NCBI GenBank assembly: GCA_951799445.1
Contig: OX637296.1
Location: 6,138,001 to 6,202,000, forward strand
DNA from: Pseudisothecium myosuroides
Lineage: Eukaryota; Streptophyta; Bryopsida; Hypnales; Lembophyllaceae
DNA: 64,000 nt
Direction of reading: 5' to 3'
Positions within the stretch are counted from its first letter, which is position 1. Each line of letters opens with the position of its first letter. The position numbers and the translations under genes were made by a program. This document shows positions 11,254-23,626 of the stretch, piece by piece. The notes beneath the pieces were generated by a model. The model was given only the letters and a program-made list of their open reading frames with translations. It did no database searches and had not been told where the DNA came from.

Positions 11254-12514
11254 TTGACCAAATGATTGCAAAATCCAACAAACTATGCAAGGTGATATGG
11301 ACAAGAAGGGCAATTCAATATAAATAACGTGGTTGTATACAAACTCTTCTCACAAATTCTAGAAACTCAATGAGGATAGTAGTTCCCAAGATATTCTAGA
11401 AAGCTTTGCAAATGGGCTAAAGTGGGAGAGAGAATAATTATGGGCCACCTTTTTACAACTTAGAGCCCACCTACTAACTTTGATAAATCAGTGTACAACT
11501 TCTATGGTTTGACCTCCAAACATGGTTCCAATTGCATTTTTTAGGCTCAACTTTCTAGCATTTGAAAAGTTATATTAGCAACATTCTTGGTGCCTCCAAT
11601 ATATTATGTTCATGAATAACTTGGTGATAGCAAGGTTTATCTAGGATGCAACTTTCATATGAACTTTATATAATCCGAAGTCTCAATAACATTTTGATAG
11701 TAACAACTTCATAACAAATGCAAAAAAGGAAAGTTATCATTTTGTGAATTTTTTTTAATAATAATATAAAATGTCAAAAATAAAGAAGATTTCATAAATT
11801 ATGGTAACTAATCTAAAGTTGTAACTTTGAAAAAAGTCATTGGAATTTAAAATCATATGAAGTTTGAATAGAAGTTGCATTTTGTGCCGGGTAAAAGTCA
11901 TATCAAAGTCGTATTCAATGACAAAAAGGCATTTTTTAGATGAAATTAACCCTTGAAAGATGTTGAAGACCAATAGTGTTTGATGTTCAACTAATGACTT
12001 TATTGTTCACTGTAGAAACAAAGAATATACCTATTGGTCTAATAATTGAAGCATTTTGGTGACTACCTTGGTCATGGAGGGCCGTACCTTTAGGAGTTAA
12101 ACAAATAATAAGCTAAGCTATTATGCACTCTCAAAATGAATGACTAAAGTAGTAACAATACACAAGTAAACAAATGATATACAAGTGTATTCAAGGCTTC
12201 AAGCTCTTTTGAATTTTTGTTTATAGAGCTTGATTTTGACCTTCCAATGATTTTCTTTGACTTTTGTGCAAAACTATTTAAATAAAACTTTCTAGGCCCA
12301 ATTTCTACTCAGCAAAAAAACTTCCAAATCATCTAGAAGTGAAGGTTCCATAGTAATTTACAATTACATTATCAACTTTGTGGTTTACACTATAATACTC
12401 TATACTATAATGTATAGCTGTAGTGAAATTTTGAGATTTTTTTTAGCAAACTTTGTATTTTTGTGCATTTCCTTCATTTTTTTGTTCAAAAGTTCAAGGT
12501 CATTATACATCTTT
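11254..12514. other. AT-rich duplicated spacer
   Basis: Matches 36930-38817 apart from two CATTAG elements inserted in copy 2. No coding signal. Confidence 0.5.
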
Positions 12515-12518
12515 TTAA

Positions 12519-13434
12519 CCCCTAAAGGACCAGTCTGCTATTTTTAGCAACATAGCAATTTTGGGCAGGTACGTGTGACTAGAGATTTTCATATTTTAAG
12601 CTGAAATTTTAATAGAAGGTGGAGACAAGGAATATTTTTCATGTGCACTAAATTTCATGACATTTCAAAATAGAAGTCAAAAGTTATGGCCTAATATGTT
12701 ATTTTTTTCACCGAGCGGGCAGTCCGGGCAGATCTGAAAAAATCACTTTTTTCAAAAATAAAAATTTGAAATTGGTTTTCGAAATTTATATATATGTGGA
12801 AAGCTTTAAATCATTCCATTTCGATCAATGGATCAAAAATTATGAAGAATTTTAGTTTGCGGGCAGTTATGGATTTTCTACTCTAAAATAAACTTTGAAG
12901 TTGTTTATTTCACTCAATTTTCAATATTTTTTGAAAAAAATAAAATTATAGGATATAGATTGTTTATTACAACATTACAACCAAAATTTTCAATTCCATA
13001 ATTAAATTCTTAACAATTTAGTGCTTTGAATCATTCTCTATTTTTTTTCTACTTACTATTTTTTTCCTATATGTTTTACAATTCCAAATGATTTGAAATT
13101 TTTTAAGCATGTAGCCAACTTGTTTAGAAATAAGAATTAAAAGAAGCACCACCATTTTGGACATTTTTTCATACAAATGTGACCTTGTGAAGTGCAGCTG
13201 CCCTGTTTTTTGCAGGGACAAAAAAAAGATCTTTGCCAATTCAAATGCTAATATCTTCCAATCTGCACATGGAAAATTCTGAAATTTTTTCCACGTCTTC
13301 TAAAACTAGAATACTATAAAATCCTATGGTTATATGTGTCTAAAATTTTTTTTTTCCTAAAATTTGGTAACTTGCACTAGAAATGGCAATTTTGGAGCGT
13401 TTTTGATGAAAACATAGTCAAGGAACTTTAGGGG
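12519..13434. mobile_element. TTAA-flanked piggyBac-like element
   Basis: The ends read CCCCTAAAGGACCAG and CAAGGAACTTTAGGGG, with TTAA on both sides (12515-12518 and 13435-13438). Copy 2 has the empty site with a single TTAA near 38820. TTAA duplication with CCCC/CCCT ends is typical of piggyBac-type elements. About 0.92 kb, no transposase ORF. Confidence 0.82.
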
Positions 13435-15898
13435 TTAAGACACTAAAAAGTTATGACTTATAGAGAACATCAAGAAAATTGAAAATAATCCTACGAGTTA
13501 TTGAAGACATGCAATTTCATCTTTAAAACATAAAGATGAAAAAAACTTATTTACATGTAGTGGCAAATGGATCATATGTATAGTGAAAGGTTTTAATGTT
13601 TGCTTGTACGTGGCCATAAGCTTTGTCCTTGCATGGTAAATCCATAGGAAGGAGGTGCTCAAGTAGTTCATGCTCTAAGTGAGTAAATGTTTCCTCTAAT
13701 ACGCAAGCAATCAAGTACACACATTTACATGGACTCTTCAATGTATGGATAATGAACTTTTTTGGAGTGGAGACTAACACTTTCATATCCATAATCCCAT
13801 ATGCCATTCCAACTTCAAAATTTCATAACTGATCCACAATTGTCCAAAATTTATGTCCAAATGTGGCTTCTATTTATCTTTCAAGAAAACGTTACTTACA
13901 AATACTTGGAGACATACAAGAATAGAGAATTAAAGGCTAGATAAGCTCTTTTCAAAACCAGCAACAACATCTAAAAAGAGAGCTAGTCTAGGTGAACTGC
14001 TTCTAGATAATGCTGAGCAGTGGAGTATCACGGGATTTATAGCCACCACCGACAACCTTCTCAACGGGCGCTTTATTCACCAATCTGCAAAGACATTGAT
14101 GACATTATTTAGTACAACACTTCATTGTCAACAAAACTTAAGAAGCTCCGATAAGGGAGTGGAATTTTATCATCCTTGATACACAAATTGACTAGACAGA
14201 GACTGAAGGACATGGAACTACCATATTCATACTAAATGCAAACTACAAACTGTCTAAGGTTTGGATATTTGTAGATCAATTCTATTGAACAACTTGAAAC
14301 ATACCAATTCACAAATATTGAGTTGATAATGTGGATGTGAATTACTTATGGATTCAACAGGTGGCACTGGTGGCACTGGTGGTAGGCAACGGAAGTTAAT
14401 GTGTATTGGTCCGAGGAGATTTGATTACTAGAGTATGTGATTCCTCGTTCTCTCACCGTTGGGATCATCTACATCTGCAATAAAATATTTACTACCTAAT
14501 TGAAATTAATTTGTCTTCATTATGTTCCTGTGTAAGGATGACATGAGTCTAGAATGGATGCACAATGTGGGCGATATATTTAAGGCACACACAAGCTTGA
14601 TGATAGGTTCCATATCAAAGCAACTTCCTCCTGAAGAATGATTGATAAAATGTGGATTTCTGAATCAATTCAGGAGTAAAATATGACTGCTCAAATTTAG
14701 CACATTCAACTACCCGAATGTTTTCATTTAAACAAACAAAAGATATGAAAGCAGCAGAATGCAAAGAGGTGAAGTACAGTGCAATCTCACCCTCACCGCC
14801 GTTTAGTGTTGCCATTTCCAAGTCATGCTTAGCTATGGACTCTCCACCTGTGCATCAAGAACTCAAGAGTTCAAGGAATTTCTCTGCCACACAAAGTAAC
14901 ATGGAGAATGACAACAATAATAGGCTACATACACTCAAACATTCTCCTCCCTTGTTTAAACAGGCTAGGGCATCACACTTGTAGAGTTGTCAAATTTTCA
15001 GAGTCTGCGAGAAAGAAGCACTAACGATATAAGGTTCTCCTACCTTAACATAAGGTAGAGCTAGCACAGAGACATCAAACTAAACAAATGACAACTTCGT
15101 TGTGCTGTCTCATCTCAAAAGCTTTCTAGATACATATGTGCATTGCAGGCATAAGACTTGGGACTCTAAATGGTAGATTTGCCATGCAATCAAAAGATGA
15201 GCACCACCACTTGAGACATGAAATCCAGTGTGTTTCTTTGAGCCAGGGTGAAATGACTCCTTGGAACTCTGTTTTCTACAGCAAATTCTTCAAGCGGGAA
15301 AAGAATGCAGCGACAATCCAAAACAAGGTTTCCAAGGAAAACAGGGTGCACACTTTCACAGCAATTTTACTTGCTTTGCCTACTTATTCATATGTAGATA
15401 TACTGTATAGATAAATAGATATGTAGATATGAAGGGCCAACATCCAATTGCAAACAAGCGGGAATGCGGCGTTCCAAAAATGAAAGTTAACGAGATTCAC
15501 AAAACCAGATGCAAGAGAGATTACATCTCACTTATACAAAACAACTACAAAATTATTAGCCACAGCAGGCAATTAGATTTAGATGCCTACACAAAATAGT
15601 GAAATTAAGTTGCCTTAACAATTAGGTTGCCTTACCTCAAGAAAGTTACTTTACTATCCATCAAAGTCAACAAATACTTCTCTAGATATTTTCATTTTTA
15701 CACATGGAGGTTCATGAGTCTGAGTTAAAACAATACCTAATTCAAAAGTAGTGCATTCTTGTATAGTAACTGTAAATATTTATTTGGTGTCAAATGTCAA
15801 GAAATTAGTATGGAAATACCTAATTTCACTATTTTGTGTAGAGCTCTAGAGTTCACTAGGACACATTGTGACAAAATCATTGTTATCAAACTCTAGGA
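13435..15898. other. Duplicated region with possible exon scraps
   Basis: Matches 38820-39670 and 52215-53591. Apart from the small conserved exon-like piece at 14803-14853, I see no gene. Minus-strand 14000-14090 also shows a splice-acceptor-like TCTTTGCAG followed by an open stretch, but the copy 2 equivalent is broken. Confidence 0.4.
14803..14853 (-). pseudogene. Candidate exon of an unrecognised minus-strand gene
   Basis: A TTGATGCACAG acceptor is followed by an open stretch encoding GESIAKHDLEMATLNG, then a GTGAGG donor. Copy 2 at about 52782-52832 keeps both splice signals and the frame (GESMAEHDLEMAMLNG). That argues for a real or formerly real exon. I do not recognise the family. 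Confidence 0.3.
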
Positions 15899-17548
15899 GG
15901 GTGATTGCAAGAAACACAGTCTGTTGATTTTGTTGTGGTTTGAACAATACTCATGTTTTTTTTCTAGAATACTTTAAAAACAAAAAATAATTTTTAAATT
16001 TAAAAAAAAATATAGCTATTGTATACACCTTTAAGCTGAAGGTAACCACCGAAGCAAAAGCATAGAAAAATTCTTTAAGTAGGAAATTTTGAAAAAAGCC
16101 AAATCTCAAGAAAATAGATATTTTGATGTTTTAACCCTTCAAGGACTAAGAGGACACAATGTGTCCTCTTCAAATTTTCAATGGCAAATTCTTGGTAGGG
16201 TGAAACAAATCTCAATATTTTATAAACTAAGGACTTGTAGAGTAATAAGTTTATAAACTTGTTTCACTTTTCGATTTTAAAATTTTCAATGTTAGAAGTA
16301 TTTTAAAAATTGTTTAGGAAAGGTAGTCTAATAGAAAAATGGGAGCAAATATAGTATTTTCCAATAAAAGGAATAGTTGGGATGGAAAAAACATATTCTT
16401 GAACATTCCTAGTCATTACTTTGCACAAACAAACTGGGTCTAAAGAGAAAAGTTTTGAATTTGTATTTATAGCAATTTAAAAAAATACAAGGTTCAATTT
16501 GGTGCAATTAAGAATACAAAAATAATTAAAATGATTCCAGTTTTTTTGAAGATGTTCCAAATAATATTTTAATAATAAAAATTGCTAAATTTCAAAAATT
16601 TCCATATATATAATTTTTTTTAAATTTTAGGATCCAATATGGTCAGTTTGGGCTTTCTACTCTTTCTGCTTGAAAATGTGTACAAATTTTAGAGAGTTTT
16701 TTATTTTTCATTTTTTAGAATTAAAAAATACTGTATTTGCCTCAGATTCCAATGCAATTTTTTTGGGGGAGAAAAAAAACATTATTCATCTTCTTATAAT
16801 TTTTCTTCCTCAAAAGCTGCATTTTTTGCCTATAAAGTGAATCATCCAAAATTGTTATAATCTAAAAATCCAACTGTCAATATTTTCCACAATTAATTCC
16901 ATGCATACTAGACAAAGTAGTCTTTACTTTTGTACGGTAAAATTAAAAAATTTAAGTACAACTGTGTGCAAAAAAAAATCAAAGTGGGAAGATTCATTGA
17001 AAACTTTCATTGTCAAAACATTGTTAGGCTTTGAGCCTTGAGGGGTTAATTAGTTAGAAATAGGAAATCATTAAAATAAAATAAAATAACAACTATCCAT
17101 TTGTAACAATTCTATGGAGATGGTCATTCACCAAAAGAACCACCAAAATAATATGTTACATGATTTGAAATGCAAGGTGAAAGAAGCTCATTTGGTAGAC
17201 CTCCACGCCACATACAATTAACTATTTTTATAAATCCTTTAGATAGCAGCTACAAGTCTATTAGACGACCATCTCTTCCAAATTTCAATTTGAAATTTGT
17301 TTTTTCAAGTACTAAATAGTACTAAAAACTCCCAAATTGGCAAGTGTGATTTAAAATAGGGTGCTATTTTTGGGTAGTAAAACATTTTCAAAAATTTCAA
17401 AAAAATAAAGCAAGGTGTATACTAGTCATGAATATCTTAATTGTATATCTTGAGTCATTTGAAGCCCAAACACAAAAGTTATAGTCAAAAAACAAATCAA
17501 CATGCAAGGTGTGACGCAAAATAGGACAAGTGTTTCTAGCAATCACCC
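15899..17548. mobile_element. GGGTGATTGCAAG-family TIR element with nested TTAA element
   Basis: Starts GGGTGATTGCAAGAAACAC and ends GTGTTTCTAGCAATCACCC. It is flanked by AGGA at 15895-15898 and 17549-17552, a 4-bp target duplication. Its copy 2 counterpart (53592-54333) lacks the nested TTAA element. Confidence 0.85.
16135..17045. mobile_element. TTAA-flanked piggyBac-like element (nested)
   Basis: Ends CCCTTCAAGGACTAAG and GAGCCTTGAGGGG with TTAA on both sides (16131-16134, 17046-17049). Two empty sites with a single TTAA occur in this window (near 32400 and 53820). 0.91 kb, non-coding. Confidence 0.85.
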
Positions 17549-17721
17549 AGGAATAAGAAAGGAGGCCTCAGTAGCATCGAGAGTAGCATGAGCTTGTTTA
17601 TGAAGAACTTCCAAAGTCCACCACTAAGTAAGCCAAGAGCAGTGACTACAGTTTGAATGGCCAGGCCAATCAACAGCGGCAGCCACACTTGACTCCTCAA
17701 GCTGTCTCCCATCCAGTTCAC
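17536..17721 (-). pseudogene. Candidate membrane-protein exon, unrecognised
   Basis: The minus strand encodes MGDSLRSQVWLPLLIGLAIQ followed by TVVTALGLLSGGLWKFFINK, one strongly hydrophobic membrane-like segment. In copy 2 (about 54870-54340) the same frame is kept (QVWLPLLIDLAIQNVVT, GGFWKCFINKLM) although it is split by private sequence. Frame conservation suggests former coding. It overlaps the end of the TIR element at 17548, so the 3' part is not genuine. Family unknown. Confidence 0.3.
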
Positions 17722-17759
17722 ACCATAATACGGAGTACGAATTTACCAGCTGGATCTGC

Positions 17760-18695
17760 ACACAAGAAATCATGGTTCAATTTGCAGTCAGAATCAGCAT
17801 GCATATTAAGCGACGTATAATTGTAAGCGCTCGATCAGCCAGACGACGAGAGGCAGGAACTGAATGAATACACCAGAATGCAGGAATGCACCGAATCTAA
17901 AATCTCAAGGAAAGTTCCAGCCTGCCGGCCAGCGCGCATGCATATGCACTTCCCCGCTCAGTAGCTAGCTACTTGAACTGCTGCTGGCAACCATCCAGTC
18001 TGCAAACGTCGTATTGAATCATGAACATGTATAACAAAGAACTGCAGCCAGCCTCCGATCCGGTCGACGACGACAGGCAGGAATGCCAAGTGTAAGAGTG
18101 CCACAAAGCTGAAAAATTTGAAGTTGACAACCCGAGGATCGGCGTCGGTATGTTAATGTAGGTCTCGCGGGCGTGGAATCCTTGAGAGGTCGTCGCACGT
18201 CCTACAATTGCAAGCGCTAGTCAGACGATGAGAGGCAGGAATTGCATGAATGAATACATCAGAGGGCAGGAATGCACCGAATCTAAAATGTCGAGGACAG
18301 CTGGGACTTGAGTCAATATGCGTTTCAATTTCCCTTTTCCTTAGCTAGCTACTTGAATTGCTGTTGGCAACCGTCCAGTCTACAAACGACGTATTGAATC
18401 ATGAACCATGCGTGCATGTGTGGTATAAATGAATGAAGAACTGCAGCCAATCTCCGATCCATTCGATCAAGGTGAGAGGCAGGAATGCCAAGTGTAGGAG
18501 CGCAACGAATTGAAGCTGAGAACTCTGAAGGTGACAACCCAAGGGTCAGCTCTTGTATGTACGTATATATAGCTTTTGTGGGCATGGGATCCCTGCGAAT
18601 ATTACAGCAAGTTTTCAACACCTCCGCCTACTTGGTCGCGCTTATAGTTGTGCACTGAGCCGACTGCGGGGTTCTCCAGCCAACTGGGTGAATGT
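17760..18695. repeat. Local degenerate tandem repeats
   Basis: Variants of a segment with GAGAGGCAGGAAT, AGGAATGCACCGAATCTAAA and GCTAGCTACTTGAA recur near 17830-17990, 18220-18370 and 18470-18500. The same family is in copy 2 (54960-55400), with fewer units. Non-coding. Confidence 0.6.
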
Positions 18696-19022
18696 CATTA
18701 GAGAAAATCTGGATCCTCTGGAGGGCTACTCCACAGCCCTCCGGAGGACCCTGAAATTTACTTTTTTTTTTGCAAAAAAATTATTTTTTCCCCTATTTTC
18801 GCGCAGCAGTTTCTGTTGCAACAGTGGCGCAGGAAACAAAATATACAAGTAAAAAAAAAAATTTAAAAATTTAAAAAAATTCGATTTCTGACCGTTTCGG
18901 CGAGCAGTCAACCAAGCTGATTGCTCACCGAGGAATAGTTTAGCAGTGACAAGCCAAGTATTTTAATAGCTTGGCATGTCATTGCGGAGCAGCCCTCCGG
19001 AGGGCTGCTTTTTTCTCTAATG
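18696..19022. mobile_element. CATTAG-family element A
   Basis: Starts CATTAGAGAAAA and ends TTTTTTCTCTAATG. The interior carries GGAGGGCT inverted repeats and a T/A-rich core. It is immediately followed by a second member. Copy 2 has the empty site at 55504/55505. Confidence 0.8.
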
Positions 19023-19293
19023 CATTAGAGGAGATTTGGGCTTCTAAGAGCCTGCGAGTTCCCGAACTGTGGGAACTCTGCAGGACTGCTGCGACGCTGC
19101 CGCATGGCCAATCTGACATGGCCAAGCGATTGCCATGTCATTTTTATTTATTTTTAGTATTCTTTTAACATTTTAATTAATTTTTTTAATTTTTTTAATT
19201 TTTTATAAAAAAAATTTTTGATAGCGGGGGCTGGTTCCCAGCATTGGGAATAGCCCCGAAACGGTCTTCTAAACGCTCAGATATCCTCTAATG
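19023..19293. mobile_element. CATTAG-family element B, abutting A
   Basis: Starts CATTAGAGGAGATTTGGGC and ends GATATCCTCTAATG. It joins element A with no base between (CTAATG then CATTAG). Together the pair interrupts GAATGT/AAAAAC, which is contiguous in copy 2. Confidence 0.8.
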
Positions 19294-20055
19294 TAAAAAC
19301 AACCCCCGTATTTTGTGCTTGATTACAAAATAAATTTTTGCCACTCAAACGGACCGCTTGGCGCTTGGTCGGGGCTGGTTGCAACCCTATTGCTTCGTTG
19401 GGTTTGGATCTGGGTGGTCTTAATAATAATAGTTTAGTTTTTTTGGATTTGTTTGATTAATTATGTGCATCATGAATTCTATTCTTTGGACAAAAACATT
19501 GAGGCTAAAAACACATTATACAATTGTGAAATATAAATTGAACGCATTGTCTTATTCATTTTTTTGTTGCCCCCTCTCCCTTGTTTTGAGCTTATTTGGG
19601 CATAACTTTTGTTCTTGGGCACCAATTGAAAAAAAGAAGTATATTCCCACAAAGCTAATCAATTTTCCTATCTTTAAAAAAAATTCAAAAAATCAAGACA
19701 AAAATTGAGACCGTAGGTACTTGCCTGAAATCCCATTTGTTCCCTGGAGTGACACTGGTCCTTTAGGGGGGGTAATAGCTAAAGTGGTCTTTGACTATGT
19801 TTTCACCAAAAACGCCCCAAAACTTCCATTTCTAGTATAAGTACCAAATTTTGGAAAAAGAACATTTTTGGGCACATGTAACCATAGGATCTTGTAGTTT
19901 ATTGGTTTTAGAAGATGTGGAATGTTTTTTAAGAATTTCCATTATGTGAATTGCAAGACATTAGTGTTTGAATTGGCAAAAATCATTTTTTTGGCCTTGC
20001 TATAAATAGGATTGTTGCACTTCACAAGGTCACATTTGTATGAAAAAATGCCTAT
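19294..20055. other. Duplicated spacer with TTAA-element remnants
   Basis: Matches 55505-56294. It contains a truncated interior of a TTAA element (GAGCTTATTTGGGCATAAC, also at 34220) ending in TCCTTTAGGGGGGGTAATAG. No gene. Confidence 0.55.
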
Positions 20056-20364
20056 ATGGCAAATTTCATTAAAATGGCGGTATTCCATGTGCCATTTCCA
20101 CACCGTGACATCTAGGACAAGTGTACATTGCTAACATCTAGGTTGTTTTTAGATTTCAGAAATTTAGGACTGACATAAATATTAAACCGTGCAGTTTGAA
20201 AAATCTAGGATTGGTATAGATTTTAAATATCTATGACAAATGTAGATTTCAAAAATCTAGTACACTTATAGATTTTGGTATAGAAAAAACAATTTAGACT
20301 AGGCGGTCTGAATTACTAAAAGTGCCAAATTAACGGAATCCCACCATTTAATGAAATTGGCCAT
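20056..20364 (+). mobile_element. ATGGC-TIR element, 4-bp target duplication
   Basis: Starts ATGGCAAATTTCATTAAA and ends TTTAATGAAATTGGCCAT, flanked by CTAT on both sides (20052-20055, 20365-20368). Copy 2 has a single CTAT near 56291. The interior repeats motifs such as TCTAGGACAAGTGTA. Confidence 0.85.
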
Positions 20365-20630
20365 CTATGTTGGTGGTGCTTCTTTGGATACATTCTTCAA
20401 TGCAAGTTGGCTACTTACTTGAAAAATTTCAGATCATTTGGTATTATACAACATATAGGAAAAAAATAGTAAGTAGAAAGAAGTGGAGAATGATTTAAAA
20501 TGCTAAATTATTAAGAATTTAGTTATAGAATTGAAAAATGCCAATCCAATGGTTGTAATGTTATGATGAACAATCTACATCCTATAATTTTATTTTTTTC
20601 AAAAAATATTGAAGACCAATAATTGAGACC

Positions 20631-20940
20631 ATGGCCAATTTCATTAAAATGGCAGTATTCCGTTAATTTGGCACTTCTAGTAGTTCAGACCGCCCAGTCT
20701 GAACTGTTTTTTCTGTACCAAAATCTATACCTATATTAGATTTTTGAAATCTATATTTGTCCTAGATATTTAAAATCTATACCAATCCTAGATTTTTCAG
20801 ATTGCACAATTTGATATCTATGTCAGTCCTAGATTTTTGAAATCTAAAAATGATCTAGATGTTAGCAATGTACATTTGTCCTAGATGTCATAGTGTGAAA
20901 ATGGCACATGGAATACCGCCATTTTAATGAAATTTGCCAT
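20631..20940 (-). mobile_element. ATGGC-TIR element, inverted partner
   Basis: The same element as 20056-20364 in the opposite orientation, flanked by GACC on both sides (20627-20630, 20941-20944). Copy 2 has a single GACC near 56550. The two copies could pair as a long hairpin across about 270 bp of spacer. Confidence 0.85.
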
Positions 20941-21136
20941 GACCAATTTCACTTAATTTGAGATCCAAAAAATTGTACAATTCCATTTGCTTTGAAATGG
21001 TCCCCATGGAAAGAACAAAGTGTTTTCATGATTTCCACCATTGAAAATTTTAACATGCAAGTATTGATTTGGAGTTATTTAGAATTTCTACTTATAAAAA
21101 ATAATTGCATTTCAACAATTGCAAGGTGGATTGTGT

Positions 21137-22472
21137 GAGGTTATTGCATCTTCTGAATACATTGTGAGAGAATGTAAATTACAGAGAAAGACACAAATCA
21201 TTTTCAAAAGGGATACACATGTCATTACTCCATTTGTTGTAAAGTTTTTACCAAAAAATTACAAGGGGTACATGTGTCACTTTCGTATTGGTTGTAAAGC
21301 TTTAAAAAGAAGTTGAATTTTCATTAAAAAAATTAATTTGCTAAAATCTCCGCAACTTCAATCCTAAATCCTAATGCAACCCTAATGCCACAGCATGAAT
21401 TCTCGAATTCTCAATTTCTGAACACTTCAAGAGTTACTGCATCAACCACAAAGCCACCTTCTTTGTTCAAATGCCAAGCTGTTATCCTCATTGCATCCAC
21501 AAATGCCCACATACTCACCAAAATTGGCAACTTTGCTTGCATCTGCACCCAATTCAACAAACACTCAATTCACCCAATTCAGCACCCAATGCACCATAGA
21601 ACATCAACAGGACCAAATCCACACTAAACATACCCTAAATTCTTACTCTTAAAATTCTGTTTTGGAGGGAATGAAGCTTTTCATTGCAGGAAAACTGACC
21701 TCAATATGTACTACTTTAAAGCAAACAAGAAGGAAACTATCAACACAGAAAGAAACTAAACCCCAATCTTCTGTCAATCTCTGAAAGACATCTCCACCGA
21801 AACTGCTCTGTCCACCCGAAAATGCCAAAGAGTAGGCCATTCAGCTGCACCTACGTCACATCAACAAACTCTATCAATTACATTAACACACAATTGCTCG
21901 CCCCCAAGACACAATTGGACACCTCCCTCGAAATCACAGACCCTGATCCAAACTTGAGTCAATTCAAACTTCAAAAGCCAATTCTAGAATACAGACCTCA
22001 GAAACAACGCCAACGTCGGAGTAGAACAGGAACACACCAAGCAAAGCAATCTCCGAGCCTTGAAGCAAAGTCGGAAGTCGAAAGCGAAGACAGATGACGC
22101 CGCAGTCTCCGAGTTAGACCACCTTCGTTCCCACTCCCACTCCCATACCAATTTCAATCATGTTGACCACCCAATCGAAGAACGTGGAGAAACGCGGAGC
22201 CTGAGTTCACCCGCGTCGGAGGAAGTTCAAACGCTAAGAAGACGGAGTGCCAAACCCTAATTCTGTAGATCAACGGCTGAGATTCAAAGTTTCTCAGATC
22301 AATCGGATGGCTCTTGTAAATTTGCCGACCCCAAGATCCACGGTGCGGGAGCCGGGAGGGGGGGGGGTAATTTTTTTAAAAATCGATCTGACGGTGGAAG
22401 TTTTTTGGCAGCAAGGGGAGGGGGCAGGTTTTGGTAGACCAGGCAGTTTCACCTCTTTTTGGTACATTGTGT
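21137..22472. mobile_element. Copy-1-only 1.34-kb block of unknown type
   Basis: Copy 2 (near 56740) lacks this block. ATTGTGT lies at both edges (21130-21136 and 22466-22472), as a target duplication would. I see no clear TIRs, LTRs or transposase. A G-run lies at about 22359-22368. Short ORFs exist, none recognisable. Insertion in copy 1 is favoured over deletion in copy 2 by the flanking repeat. Confidence 0.5.
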
Positions 22473-23550
22473 AACGAGTTTGATAGCTCTTCATTTGAAC
22501 TTAAGGTTTTTGGAAGTACATTTTGGTGTGCTAATACAATTTCTAGTTGTTCATGTCACCTCCAGTCCCCCAAAATAGGATATGTACATTTCTCTTCTTA
22601 TAATCTCACAACTCTTATGCAATTTCACACTCAAAACTGGTAAGCACATTTATAAGCAAGCTCTTTAAACATCTATATGGTTAGATTTTGAAAAGACAAC
22701 AATTTACTTCATTGGGGATAACTATAAGCCCATACTCATTTTACACAGGAAATACACACTTCAAAAGGCTTAGGCACTTGGGGATTAAAGCCACAATCCC
22801 TTGGAGAGCTTTATTTGTCACATATGAATCCATTACACATCCCTCAAAACCAAGCCATTCTTTGGAGACAAATGGACAGTGAACTTGCATCTGGTTTCGT
22901 GCCACTTCCAATGTGAGGGTCGATAGATCATATATTGAGTTCGAGGGCAAAATCAATGGTGATTTCCAACAATGAGTGGTTTGGATTACACACGATACTT
23001 GAACTTGAAACTTCCATTTCATTAAATTGGCAGAATTTCAATACTTTGGCACCTTTTTGAACACTAAATCTATACTTGTCCTACATATTAGACCTTTATG
23101 TCAAAAAAATTGGCACTAGAATCGCGCCACTTTAACGAAATTGATGTTTTTGAATTCATGTTTGCACATGTGCAGGTATGATACATATCGTGATTTCACC
23201 ATTCTTTTTTCAAATTCACTATTTCTCTCCGAATTTGCATTGATCCCACGCCATTTTGAGCCAAAGTAGTGTCTCCAAAATTCTTTGTCTAAACTCAAGC
23301 CTCAAAGATTTCCTAGTGGTGACTACTGACTAGTGCTTGTGAATGGTGGAGATCGAGAAAGTCTAGCAGTAAGGAATTTAATAGTGACTAAAGATGGCTC
23401 AGACGAAACAGTAAATGGAGAGAGTATATTTCAAACCATCAAATAAACCGCCATTTGTTCTTGGTCTTCTTGGAATAAACTCCGGGTTTAAAAATATAAA
23501 AAAACCCATCAAATAAACTATCCACCCCAAAGATGCATGCACTGCTATCC

Positions 23551-23626
23551 CTGTCCCCCTGCACTCAGTTGATTTTGGAGAATCCCTATGTCCCCCTGCA
23601 CTCAATTGATTTTGGAGAATCCCTAA
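23551..23626. repeat. 38-bp tandem duplication
   Basis: Two adjacent units beginning GTCCCCCTGCACTCA and continuing TTGATTTTGGAGAATCCCTA, almost identical. Confidence 0.8.
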
